Part shown: positions 42,110 to 50,065 of the stretch, piece after piece | How the letters are laid out: every line of letters starts with the position of its first letter | Numbering within the stretch: position 1 is the first letter of the stretch | Assembly: GCA_964404985.1 (NCBI GenBank) | Contig: CAYOMD010000001.1 | Coordinates: 248,001-312,000, forward strand | DNA length: 64,000 nucleotides | Source of the DNA: Hankyongella sp964404985 | GTDB lineage: Bacteria; Pseudomonadota; Alphaproteobacteria; Sphingomonadales; Sphingomonadaceae | Direction: 5' to 3' | Made by a program: the position numbers and the translations under genes | The notes under the pieces: model-generated | The model's database searches: none | What the model saw: the letters and a program-made list of their open reading frames with translations, nothing else | Told to the model about the DNA's origin: nothing

Positions 42110-43432
42110 ATGCGTTTGTTTTTGTCGTCTCTACTCCTTGCCGGTGCTGCGGTCGGCCCAGCATCTGCTGATCCTGCCCTCCAGCAGGCGATCGCGCGCG
42201 ATTACGCCACGTCGCTGGGGCCGCTGTGGGATCATTTCCACCGCAACCCGGAACTCTCGACCCTTGAGGTCAAGACCGCAGCGCGACTGGCGCAGGAACT
42301 GCGTTCTCTCGGGATCGAGGTGACGGAAAAGGTAGGCGGGACCGGGCTTGTCGGCGTCGTCCGCAATGGCAACGGCCCGACGGTGCTGATCCGGGCTGAC
42401 ATGGATGGCCTGCCGGTCGAGGAAAAAAGCGGTCTGCCCAATGCCTCGAAGATCCGGCAGACGGATATCGATGGTGTGGAAAAACCGGTGATGCACGCCT
42501 GCGGGCACGATACCCACATCACGGCCCTGGTCGGCACCGCCCGGCAACTCCTGGCGAACAAGAGCAAATGGCAGGGTACGCTGGTTCTGGTTGCCCAGCC
42601 AGCCGAAGAGCGGGTGCGGGGTGCCAGCGCCATGCTCAAGGACGGCCTCTACACCCGCTTTCCCAAACCTGATTACGCGCTGGCGTTCCATGTGGACTCG
42701 AGCCTGCCTGAAGGGGTGATCCGGGTGCCGGAGGGGACCGCCTATTCGTCATCCGACAATTTCAGCATTACTGTTCACGGGCAAGGCGCACACGGCGCAT
42801 CGCCGCACCGGGGCAAGGACCCTGTCCTGCTGGCGTCAGAGATTGTCGTCGCGCTGCAGCAGCTGGTTTCTCGGGAGAAGCCTCCGCTGGAGGCTGGCGT
42901 GGTGACCGTCGGCTCGATCCATGGCGGGACCAAGCACAACATCATTCCAGACCAGGTTGAACTGCTGCTGACGGTACGATCCAACAGCGAAGCCGTGCGG
43001 GCACAGCTGCTGGATGGTATAAAGCGGATTGCGCAGAATATGGGGCGCGTCGCCGGCTTGCCGGAGGATAAGCTGCCCGAGGTCAATCCGCCGTCCGAGG
43101 CGACCCCCGTGACCAGTAATGACCCCGAAACCGCACGCCGATTGAAGGCGGTACTGGTGGCAGGCCTTGGTGCTGACAGGGTAACCGACACGCCGCGCGA
43201 CAATATGGGTGCGGAAGATTTCGCATTCTTCGTGGCGCCAGATACCGGGGTGAAGGGCGTATATTTCCAGGTGGGCGGCACTCCACCTGCGGATTTTGCC
43301 CGCGAGAAGGCCGGTGGTGCGCCGGTGCCGTCCCACCATTCGCCATTGTTCAAAATCTCGCCTGAGCCAACCATCAAGACCGGTGTCGCGGCCATGGTGC
43401 TGGCCGTCTATGACCTTATGCCCAAACGCTGA
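42110..43432 (+). CDS. M20-family amidohydrolase, exported
   Basis: 440-residue zinc amidohydrolase of the M20D (hippurate hydrolase/IAA-amino acid hydrolase-like) group. A signal peptide (cut near residue 19, ASA-DPA) indicates periplasmic location, unlike most family members. Metal and catalytic landmarks are RADMDGLPVEE, MHACGHDTHI and AQPAEERVRGA, and the dimerisation/lid domain starts near GQGAHGASPHRGKDPV. It would cleave N-acyl amino acids or amides. The ATG at 42110 has GGAGG 5 bp upstream. A small exported protein gene follows after 19 bp. Confidence 0.9.
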   Translation: MRLFLSSLLLAGAAVGPASADPALQQAIARDYATSLGPLWDHFHRNPELSTLEVKTAARLAQELRSLGIEVTEKVGGTGLVGVVRNGNGPTVLIRADMDGLPVEEKSGLPNASKIRQTDIDGVEKPVMHACGHDTHITALVGTARQLLANKSKWQGTLVLVAQPAEERVRGASAMLKDGLYTRFPKPDYALAFHVDSSLPEGVIRVPEGTAYSSSDNFSITVHGQGAHGASPHRGKDPVLLASEIVVALQQLVSREKPPLEAGVVTVGSIHGGTKHNIIPDQVELLLTVRSNSEAVRAQLLDGIKRIAQNMGRVAGLPEDKLPEVNPPSEATPVTSNDPETARRLKAVLVAGLGADRVTDTPRDNMGAEDFAFFVAPDTGVKGVYFQVGGTPPADFAREKAGGAPVPSHHSPLFKISPEPTIKTGVAAMVLAVYDLMPKR

Positions 43433-43451
43433 CCATTTCCGGGAGAGTCCC

Positions 43452-43715
43452 ATGCGCAGAATCATCATTGTGCTCGTCGGCGCGCTTGCCGTGATCGCAA
43501 CCGGGGCCTTGCTGGTCGGTGCGCCCAGCCAGGCGCAAAGCCCATTTGGGTCACAAAATACTGCACCGCTCAATGTCGCGGCGACAACCGTCGGCACGAC
43601 CAGCACCATGTGGGCCATCGACGCGCGCACCAGCCAGATCATTTTCTGCACGGCCGTGGTCGGCGGCGCGCCTTCCTGCAAGAGCGTGGCGATGCCGGGT
43701 GCCGCACAGCCCTAG
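43452..43715 (+). CDS. Small exported protein of unknown function
   Basis: 87-residue protein with a clear signal peptide (RRIIIVLVGALAVIATGALLVG, cut after SQA). The mature part is about 58 residues, rich in Thr, Ala and Ser, with two cysteines (FCTA, SCKS) that could form a disulfide. I do not recognise it. The mature sequence TTSTMWAIDARTSQIIFCTA reads like a short strand-rich domain. GGGAGAG precedes the ATG. It is 19 bp after the M20 hydrolase, so it is likely cotranscribed. Confidence 0.6.
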   Translation: MRRIIIVLVGALAVIATGALLVGAPSQAQSPFGSQNTAPLNVAATTVGTTSTMWAIDARTSQIIFCTAVVGGAPSCKSVAMPGAAQP

Positions 43716-43752
43716 ATATACGGCCTCGTAGCGTGATGGGCGTCGGGCGTGC

Positions 43753-44118
43753 TCAGGCTTGGCCGAGTGCGCGCTTTACCGCCTGGTCGAGCTGATCCAG
43801 GGAAAACGGCTTCTCGATCACCTCGGTGATGAGCGCCTCCAGATTGTGCGCGCGCTGTTGCTCGTGGGAAAAGCCGGTCATCATCAGGATCGGCAGTTCA
43901 GGCCATGTGTCTGCAACCTTCAAGGCCAGGGCGATGCCGTCCATGACCGGCATCACAATGTCCGTCAGCAGCATGTCATACGCCGGATCCTGCTGGAGGA
44001 TGGCGATAGCCTCGCCGCCATGTGCGGCAGTGGTCACATTGTGACCGAGGGCCTTGAGGCCGCGCTCCACGAAGTCGCGGACGGCCATATCGTCTTCGGC
44101 TACGAGGATATGCGCCAT
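43753..44118 (-). CDS. Single-domain response regulator, CpdR-like
   Basis: 121-residue CheY-fold receiver with no output domain. The acidic pair is E8-D9-D10, the phosphorylated aspartate is D53 in LLTDIVMPVMDG, the conserved threonine lies in MMTGFSHEQQ, and the lysine in IEKPF. The overall sequence, especially DMLLTDIVMPVMDGI and the KPF ending, is close to CpdR, the adaptor regulator that directs ClpXP proteolysis in alphaproteobacterial cell cycles. The assignment to CpdR is by resemblance and is not certain. No histidine kinase adjoins. The zinc-ribbon gene lies 39 bp upstream on the same strand. Confidence 0.78.
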   Translation of the reverse strand: MAHILVAEDDMAVRDFVERGLKALGHNVTTAAHGGEAIAILQQDPAYDMLLTDIVMPVMDGIALALKVADTWPELPILMMTGFSHEQQRAHNLEALITEVIEKPFSLDQLDQAVKRALGQA

Positions 44119-44157
44119 AAACTCATCCCTGCCCGTCGATAGGGCGCACTACAGACG

Positions 44158-45063
44158 CTAGGTTGTCGAGTCCTGAGTGCCGTCAAACGTGATGCGCAGT
44201 CGGCGCGCCGTGGGTGGAAAATCCTCGACCACCGTCGTGAACGTTATGCTCTGGCCGGCAAGTATCTGGTTCTGTGTGGTGCGGAACTGCCACGTATGGA
44301 CCGTGTTGCCTTCCGCATCGAGCATCACCCCGCGCAGTGGCGGCATCTGCTGGACTTCGGCGGTCGGGTTCTCGATCTTGCCCTGAATGGTCTGCAGCCA
44401 GCGGCCATTGGCAATCTCGGTCGGCGGCGGCGGCGGTGGGTAGCTGATGCGCAGGTTTTTGGCTGCGCGCTCGACCGCTTCTTCCGTTCCGGCCTTGATG
44501 CCGAGTGTGCGCTTGATGTCGCTGCGCGAGATCGGGCTATGCCCCCACAATACCAGGTTCAAACCGGCCAGACCGACAAACAGCACAGCGGCGACACGAC
44601 CCCAGAAGACTTCGGGGTTGCGGCGGAACTTGCCGCGCTGTGCAGCCGCGACCTTTGCGGCGTTCTGCGAGGTACGCCAGGTGCTGACACTGATCGACGG
44701 CTGAGCCTGGAAGCTCCAGTGCGAGTCATCCTGCGGCTGTTCTTCGACAGTGGGTTCCTGCGCCCAGCTTGGCGGCTCAACATCGCCGACAGGTTGGGGT
44801 CTGCTCGGTTTCGGCTCCACCGGCCCTGGGGCAGGGGCCGCGCGCCTCTTCTCTGTCTCCTCCCAGCCGAAGCGGTCCGGGGTGGCCGTATCTTCAGCCG
44901 GCTGCCGCGAATGACCAACGAGATCGCGCTGGGCTTCCTCGGGCGGCGGTGCCTGGTGCCATGAATGCTTGCAGGCGGCGCAGCGCACAGTGCGGCCGGC
45001 GGGGCCTATCGCGGTGTCTGCTACCAGATATTTTGTTGTACAGCTCGGGCAGACGATAATCAT
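44158..45063 (-). CDS. MJ0042-type zinc-ribbon, DUF3426-like membrane protein
   Basis: 301-residue protein. The N-terminal zinc ribbon has CPSC (residues 5-8) and CAAC (33-36 region), the MJ0042 pattern seen in many alphaproteobacterial proteins. A Pro/Glu-rich linker follows (residues 40-120), then one transmembrane helix (RVAAVLFVGLAGLNLVLWG, about 158-176). The C-terminal domain resembles DUF3426 (ENPTAEVQQMPPLRGVMLDAEGNTV). It would sit in the inner membrane with the ribbon in the cytoplasm. Function is unknown; it is regularly encoded divergently from ftsE. Confidence 0.83.
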   Translation of the reverse strand: MIIVCPSCTTKYLVADTAIGPAGRTVRCAACKHSWHQAPPPEEAQRDLVGHSRQPAEDTATPDRFGWEETEKRRAAPAPGPVEPKPSRPQPVGDVEPPSWAQEPTVEEQPQDDSHWSFQAQPSISVSTWRTSQNAAKVAAAQRGKFRRNPEVFWGRVAAVLFVGLAGLNLVLWGHSPISRSDIKRTLGIKAGTEEAVERAAKNLRISYPPPPPPTEIANGRWLQTIQGKIENPTAEVQQMPPLRGVMLDAEGNTVHTWQFRTTQNQILAGQSITFTTVVEDFPPTARRLRITFDGTQDSTT

Positions 45064-45266
45064 GACGGGTCAACTTTCCCCTGGACGTCTTGTACCAGAT
45101 AACGCGTATTCTGCCGCATCGGCTATGACACGCCAGGTTATAATTTCAAGACGTCTCGCATTGATGCCGCTATTTTCCACACAGTTCATCCAGCCTGGCA
45201 TGGTGTTTCACGACACTAGACGCTGGCAGACGATCATGCGATGACCAACACAAACGGAACCTGCCA

Positions 45267-45986
45267 GTGACTACGGTTGTACAGTTTGAAAACGTCGGGC
45301 TGCGCTATGGCACAGGTGCCGAAGTCCTGCGGGACATCAGCTTGCGCCTGGATGCGGGCTCCCTGCATTTCCTCACCGGACCGTCAGGTGCCGGCAAGAC
45401 CAGCCTGCTCAAACTGCTTTATCTCTCCCAGCAGCCGTCCCGCGGCCTTATTTCTATTTTCGGGCACGATGTCGTCACCATGAAGCGGGAGATGCGGCCG
45501 GAGCTGCGCCAGCGCATCGGCGTGGTGTTTCAGGATTTCCGCCTGCTCAACCACTTGTCTGCCTTCGATAATGTCGCCGTGCCTTTGCGGGTGCGCGGTG
45601 TCGAGGAGGGCGCGGTGCGCCAGCACGTGAGTGAACTGCTCGACTGGGTGGGGCTGACGGACCGGGCCCAGGCCCGCCCGCCGACCCTCTCCGGCGGGGA
45701 GCAACAGCGCGTCGCCATTGCCCGAGCGGTGATTGGCCAGCCCGAACTGCTGGTGGCGGACGAGCCGACCGGCAACGTCGACCCGGATATGGCGGGTCGG
45801 CTGCTGCGTCTGTTCATGGAACTCAACCGTCTGGGTACCACGCTCGTGATTGCAACCCACGACATGCAGATGATCGGGCGTGTTGCTGGCGCAAATATCA
45901 TCAACCTGGATCGCGGTGCTTTGACGCCTTCGGGCTGGACACCACCCGTCATGCAGGACCGGCCTTTGCCGCGGAGTTTGCGCTGA
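45267..45986 (+). CDS. ftsE: Cell-division ATP-binding protein FtsE
   Basis: 239-residue ABC ATPase partner of FtsX. It couples ATP hydrolysis to activation of periplasmic peptidoglycan hydrolases during division. Walker A is GPSGAGKTS, the signature is LSGGEQQR, Walker B is LLVADEPTGNVD, and the H-loop is ATHD. FtsE-like segments are GVVFQDFRLLNHLSAFDNVAVPLRV. The start is GTG at 45267 with a weak GGAAC upstream. It ends in TGATG shared with ftsX. A TATAAT at about 45141-45146 may be part of its promoter. Confidence 0.93.
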   Translation: MTTVVQFENVGLRYGTGAEVLRDISLRLDAGSLHFLTGPSGAGKTSLLKLLYLSQQPSRGLISIFGHDVVTMKREMRPELRQRIGVVFQDFRLLNHLSAFDNVAVPLRVRGVEEGAVRQHVSELLDWVGLTDRAQARPPTLSGGEQQRVAIARAVIGQPELLVADEPTGNVDPDMAGRLLRLFMELNRLGTTLVIATHDMQMIGRVAGANIINLDRGALTPSGWTPPVMQDRPLPRSLR

Positions 45987-46885
45987 TGCTGCGTCTGCAG
46001 GAAATCCTGGGCACCGGAACCGCACGATTGCTGCCCAAGCCGCCGGCGGTGGTATTGCGGGCGCATCAGGTCATTGCTGTGATGGCGTATCTGATGGCGC
46101 TTGCGGTCGGGTTCGTGCTGGCACTGGCGGCGGCCACCACCCACTGGGACGAGGGCCTCAGCAATCGGCTGACCGTTCAGGTCGTGGATGCCGATACAGT
46201 CCGGCGTGACCTCCAGGCCTCTGCAGCCCTAAACCTCATCAAGGACTTTCCGGGGGTCAAGTCCGCGTCCCTGCTGCCGGACGCGGCGGCGGAGCAGCTG
46301 CTGGAGCCATGGATCGGCAGGGATGCGCTGCAGGCCGGGCTGCCGGTGCCCTCCCTGATTGATGTGACCATGACCGGGCATGACACGCTTGACGTCGCAG
46401 CACTGCGCGTGCGGCTGCGGGAGGCCGCACCCGGCACGCGGGTCGACGACCATGCCCAGTGGCTGCGCGAGCTGGCAAGACTTGCCGCCGCTGCGCGCGG
46501 CTTCGGCATATGGATCCTGCTGCTGGTCGGGGCATCACTGGTGGCGGTGGTGAGTGTCACGACGCGCACGGCCCTGGCCGAACAGCGGGACGCGATCGAA
46601 ATCCTCCATATGCTGGGCGCACCGGACCGCATGATCGCCGACGATTTCCAGAAGCAGTTCTTTTTGCAGGGGTTGAAGGGCGGCGCACTTGGTGTGGTGT
46701 TTGCGATCCTGAGCTTGTGGGGCCTTGGTGCGCTGGCGGGGTCCGTTCTGGAGGGGCTGGTCGTCGGGCCGTTGATCGGGGTCTGGACGCTGGCCGCGCT
46801 CGCGCTGCTGCTGCCGCTGGTCGCGTCTATGACGCTTGCTGCAGCGAGGCTGACGGTCCTTGCGACCTTGAGGGCACTGCCATGA
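45986..46885 (+). CDS. ftsX: Cell-division permease FtsX
   Basis: 299-residue membrane protein with the FtsX plan: one N-terminal helix (VIAVMAYLMALAVGFVLALAA), a periplasmic loop of about 110 residues, then three C-terminal helices beginning IWILLLVGASLVAVVSV. The cytoplasmic segment EILHMLGAPDRMIADDFQKQFFLQGLKGG is the conserved FtsX signature. It forms the membrane part of the FtsEX complex. It overlaps ftsE by 1 bp and the ydcF-like gene by 4 bp. N-terminal sequence diverges from E. coli, as usual in alphaproteobacteria. Confidence 0.9.
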   Translation: MLRLQEILGTGTARLLPKPPAVVLRAHQVIAVMAYLMALAVGFVLALAAATTHWDEGLSNRLTVQVVDADTVRRDLQASAALNLIKDFPGVKSASLLPDAAAEQLLEPWIGRDALQAGLPVPSLIDVTMTGHDTLDVAALRVRLREAAPGTRVDDHAQWLRELARLAAAARGFGIWILLLVGASLVAVVSVTTRTALAEQRDAIEILHMLGAPDRMIADDFQKQFFLQGLKGGALGVVFAILSLWGLGALAGSVLEGLVVGPLIGVWTLAALALLLPLVASMTLAAARLTVLATLRALP

Positions 46886-47442
46886 AACGGCGGACGACCG
46901 GTGTCCTGGCTGTGTCTACGTGGCTGCTGTTTGCGGCACTCGGCGGTCTGGGGCTGTTCACGGTGCTGCTGCCTCAAGGCCAGTCGGCGCAGGTGCAAAC
47001 CGACGCGATTGTGGTGCTGACCGGCGGCAATGGCCGGGTCGCGCGTGCGGCCGAACTGTTGAAGGCGCGCAAGGCCCGACGGCTGCTGATCTCCGGCGTG
47101 CATGCGGACGTCCCGGCCGAGGATATCCGCACACAATATGACATCCCTATGCCGCTGTTCACCTGCTGCGTGACGCTGGGGCGCACCGCCGAGGATACGA
47201 TCGGTAACGCCAACGAAACGCTTGCCTGGGTGCGACAGTATAAGGTGCGCAGTTTGCGTCTGGTGACCAGTGACGCGCACATGCCGCGGGCCATGCTGGA
47301 GTTCCGTGCGGCCATGCCCTGGGTCGAGATCGTCGGCGATCCGGTGCACAGTACGCGCAGACTGGGCGTCATCGCCGGCGAATATGCCAAGTACCTGCTG
47401 CGTCTGGTCATCGTCACGGTCACGCCGGGGCGCCCGGCATGA
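46882..47442 (+). CDS. YdcF-family (DUF218) protein
   Basis: 186-residue DUF218 protein with an N-terminal anchor helix (residues 8-30). The domain shows AIVVLTGGNGRVARAAELL, RLLISGVH, GRTAEDTIGNANETLAWV and LVTSDAHMPRAMLEF, with the acidic and histidine residues that mark the family. It shares the AHMPRAM segment with the paralogue at 25297-26055 but is otherwise distinct. Its place between ftsX and plsC, with ATGA overlap to ftsX, is conserved in alphaproteobacteria and suggests an envelope or lipid-linked role. Activity is unknown. Confidence 0.85.
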   Translation: MKRRTTGVLAVSTWLLFAALGGLGLFTVLLPQGQSAQVQTDAIVVLTGGNGRVARAAELLKARKARRLLISGVHADVPAEDIRTQYDIPMPLFTCCVTLGRTAEDTIGNANETLAWVRQYKVRSLRLVTSDAHMPRAMLEFRAAMPWVEIVGDPVHSTRRLGVIAGEYAKYLLRLVIVTVTPGRPA

Positions 47443-47452
47443 TGGTGCGGCA

Positions 47453-48166
47453 ATGATACTGCGTCTGCTTCGCGCTCTTCTGTTCGAGGTGCTGGTGGTC
47501 CTGCTGACACTGGTGGTGGGAATTGGTTGTCTGCCATTGGCCGTGTGGTCGGAGCGCGGGACCTGCGCAATCATGCAGACCTGGGGGCGGCTTGTCCTGC
47601 TGCTGTTGCGCGTGGTCGTCGGCATACGGGTCAATGGTCCGGAATGGATCGCAATGCCGGAGGGGCCGGTTATCCTTGCCCCCAAGCATCAGTCCTCAAT
47701 GGATGTGGTGATCATGGTGTCGCAGCCCTTTCACACGGTTTTCGTGCTGAAGGAGGAACTGCGACGCATGCCGATCATCGGCTGGTATGCCTGGCGCGCC
47801 GGACATATTTTCGTAAGCCGGGACGCCGGCGCTCCGGCCTTGCGTGTCATGCTGCGCGAAGCCGAAGCCGCGGTCGCGAAAGGCCGGCCGCTGGTGATCT
47901 TCCCGGAGGGGACACGGACGCTACCGGGGGATGCACCGGACCTGAAGCCCGGCATTGTGGCAGTCGCCGGTCAACTGGGTGCGAGCGTTATCCCGGTTGC
48001 CCTGAACACGGCCGTGTGCTGGGGACGCAAGGAGTTCCTGAAGCGTCCCGGCGTGGTCACGGTTGTGGCACACCCGCCATTGCCGCCGACCATGGGGCGC
48101 AGGGCAATGCTTGCGGCCCTGCACACGGGGATCAACAGCCTGAACCAGACGGAGCAGCAGACGTGA
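47453..48166 (+). CDS. plsC: 1-acyl-sn-glycerol-3-phosphate acyltransferase
   Basis: 237-residue lysophosphatidic acid acyltransferase making phosphatidic acid. An N-terminal membrane helix is followed by the HX4D motif HQSSMD (H79, D84) and the substrate-binding FPEGTR near residue 150. IFVSRD and a proline-containing VIPVALNT strand match PlsC. It acts at the cytoplasmic face of the inner membrane. The ATG at 47453 is 10 bp after the ydcF-like stop. The next gene starts inside its stop codon (GTGA). Confidence 0.92.
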   Translation: MILRLLRALLFEVLVVLLTLVVGIGCLPLAVWSERGTCAIMQTWGRLVLLLLRVVVGIRVNGPEWIAMPEGPVILAPKHQSSMDVVIMVSQPFHTVFVLKEELRRMPIIGWYAWRAGHIFVSRDAGAPALRVMLREAEAAVAKGRPLVIFPEGTRTLPGDAPDLKPGIVAVAGQLGASVIPVALNTAVCWGRKEFLKRPGVVTVVAHPPLPPTMGRRAMLAALHTGINSLNQTEQQT

Positions 48167-49200
48167 GTTCATCCTGGAAGCGCCACCGTATCGCCATGCT
48201 GGCGCTGGCCATCGGCCTGGCGATTGCCGGGTATTTTGCCTACTGGCTCGGGCGGCTGCACGACTATCGCAGCCAGATCTCTGCGGTTCTGGGCCAGGCA
48301 ACGCCGCCGCTCGCCATCAAGGGCGGGGCGCTCTCCTACGGCGGTTTCCCCTACCGGTTGCAGGGCAACTTGAGGGACGGCACGCTCGAGCGGATACGGC
48401 CTGATTACCGGATCACCCTGAAGGGCGCATCGCTGGAGGCAAACCAGCAGCCCTGGCGCAGCGATCTGACCATCGCCGCAATCGACCGGCCATCCCTGGA
48501 ACTGGTGAGCAAGGCGGTCAGCGGTGGCCTGACCATGAGCGTCAAGGCCGCGCGCGCGCGCGCCAGCATCAGCACCAACGCGCGCGGTGTCGAGCGTTTG
48601 TCGCTGGTGTTCGAGGATGGCGAGATGCAGCTGTCCCCCTGGCTGGGTGAGACGAAAGTGCGGTTCGACCAGCTGGAAATCCATGGCCGCGAAACGGCAG
48701 CCTTGAAGCGCCAGCGCGGCGACAAGAGCCCAACCGGGCCGGTGTTTCTGGAGTTTTTCCTACGCGGGGAGGGGGTGGCGTTCGGCAAGGGCGCGCAACC
48801 GCTGACCCTGATGGCGAGCCTGGGTGTGACCGGCGACCCCAAGGTGAAGCCGGGCGCGCCGATTGTCGAGCCTTGGCGGCAAAAGGGCGGCACCGTGGAA
48901 CTCTACACGGTGCAGATGATGCAGGGCAAAGACGCGCTGGTGAGTGCCAAGGCAACGCTGGCGCTCAACAGCACGCGGCGGCTCATCGGGGCCGGCACGC
49001 TCAACAGCCCATGCCCGCAGCAAGCACTGACTCTGGTCGGGCTGCCGGTTGAGGACGCTCCGGCAGGCCGGCATGTGCACCCGATTGCCTTGCCGTTGCG
49101 GCTGGAGGATGGCGCGCTGGTGCTGGATGCGCGCCAGCTGCCGATCAGCGGTGCTCCCGACCGAAATCCGGCGCTGCCGTGTCCTGCGCTGCGTCGATGA
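48163..49200 (+). CDS. DUF2125-family membrane-anchored protein
   Basis: 345-residue protein with one N-terminal helix (IAMLALAIGLAIAGYFAYWL) and a large extracytoplasmic part. ALSYGGFPYRLQGNL is the family hallmark (GFPxR-like), and beta-rich repeats follow. Function is unknown; it resembles AsmA-type bridge proteins in predicted strand content, which would suit an envelope lipid role, but that is inference. The GTG start is set by overlap with the plsC stop. The last 56 bp overlap the end of the convergent tyrA gene. Confidence 0.8.
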   Translation: MSSSWKRHRIAMLALAIGLAIAGYFAYWLGRLHDYRSQISAVLGQATPPLAIKGGALSYGGFPYRLQGNLRDGTLERIRPDYRITLKGASLEANQQPWRSDLTIAAIDRPSLELVSKAVSGGLTMSVKAARARASISTNARGVERLSLVFEDGEMQLSPWLGETKVRFDQLEIHGRETAALKRQRGDKSPTGPVFLEFFLRGEGVAFGKGAQPLTLMASLGVTGDPKVKPGAPIVEPWRQKGGTVELYTVQMMQGKDALVSAKATLALNSTRRLIGAGTLNSPCPQQALTLVGLPVEDAPAGRHVHPIALPLRLEDGALVLDARQLPISGAPDRNPALPCPALRR

Positions 49201-50065
49201 TCGAGCGGCGGATGTCGCGGGTCCGGCAGAACAGGTCGTAGAGTGCCTGGCCATCTTTCCAGCGGATCGCCCGCTGCAATGCGGTCAGGTCCTCGGTGAA
49301 GCGCTGGAGGATTTCCAGCACGGCCTCACCGTTGTTGAGGAACACATCGCGCCACATTGTCGGGTCCGAGGCGGCGATGCGGGTGAAATCCCGGAAACCG
49401 CCGGCGGAATAGGCGATAACCTCCGACTGCGTGACCGTCTCCAGGTCGGACGCGGTGCCGACGATGCTGTAGGCAATCAGGTGCGGCACATGGCTGGTAA
49501 CCGCCAGCACCCGGTCATGGTGTCTGGCATCCATCACATCGACACGCGCGCCGAGTGCTTCCCAGAGGGTCCGCAGCCGCGCGACAGCATCCAGGCTCGC
49601 ACCAGCGGGGGGGGTGAGGATGCACCAGCGCCCGTCGAACAGGCTGGCAAACCCGGCATCGGGGCCGGATTTCTCCGTCCCTGCAACCGGATGGGCAGGA
49701 ATGATGTGCACATGCGCCGGCAAAGCCGCAGTCAGGGCATCCAGCACCATCTGCTTGACCGAGCCGACATCCGAGACCACGGCGCCGGGCGTCAGATGCG
49801 GGGCCATGGTGGCGGCGACATCTGCTGTGGCTCCCACAGGCACGCAGAGCACCACCAGATCGGCGCTAGTCACCGCATCGCCCAGGTCCGTGTGCATGCT
49901 GTCGCCCAGGTTGAGCGCCTCTACGCGGGCCAGTGTGTCGGGGGCATGATCGTAGAGGGCGATATGCACGTCCGGCAGGCGCAGGCGGATAGCGCGCGCC
50001 AGCGACGAGCCGATCAGCCCGACGCCGAGAATTGCGATACGGTGGAAACTCAAGACGTCAGGCAT
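49145..50065 (-). CDS. tyrA: Prephenate/arogenate dehydrogenase
   Basis: 306-residue NAD(P)-dependent enzyme of tyrosine synthesis. The nucleotide site is GVGLIGSS (G14-x-G16-xx-G19). The catalytic region has HPVAGTEKSGPDAG, ending in the C-terminal helical dimer domain (YSAGGFRDFTRIAASDPTMWRDVFLNN). It lacks a fused chorismate mutase, which is encoded separately at 31885. Whether prephenate or arogenate is preferred is not clear. The ATG at 50065 overlaps the hisC stop by 16 bp, and its 3' end overlaps DUF2125 antisense. Confidence 0.93.
   Translation of the reverse strand: MPDVLSFHRIAILGVGLIGSSLARAIRLRLPDVHIALYDHAPDTLARVEALNLGDSMHTDLGDAVTSADLVVLCVPVGATADVAATMAPHLTPGAVVSDVGSVKQMVLDALTAALPAHVHIIPAHPVAGTEKSGPDAGFASLFDGRWCILTPPAGASLDAVARLRTLWEALGARVDVMDARHHDRVLAVTSHVPHLIAYSIVGTASDLETVTQSEVIAYSAGGFRDFTRIAASDPTMWRDVFLNNGEAVLEILQRFTEDLTALQRAIRWKDGQALYDLFCRTRDIRRSIIDAAQDTAAPDFGREHR

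Noticed and set aside
47527..48162. Open frame extending the DUF2125 gene upstream to give a 557-residue protein
   Set aside because: The extension lies entirely within plsC in another frame and has no family features; GTG 48163 overlaps the plsC stop as expected for this operon.
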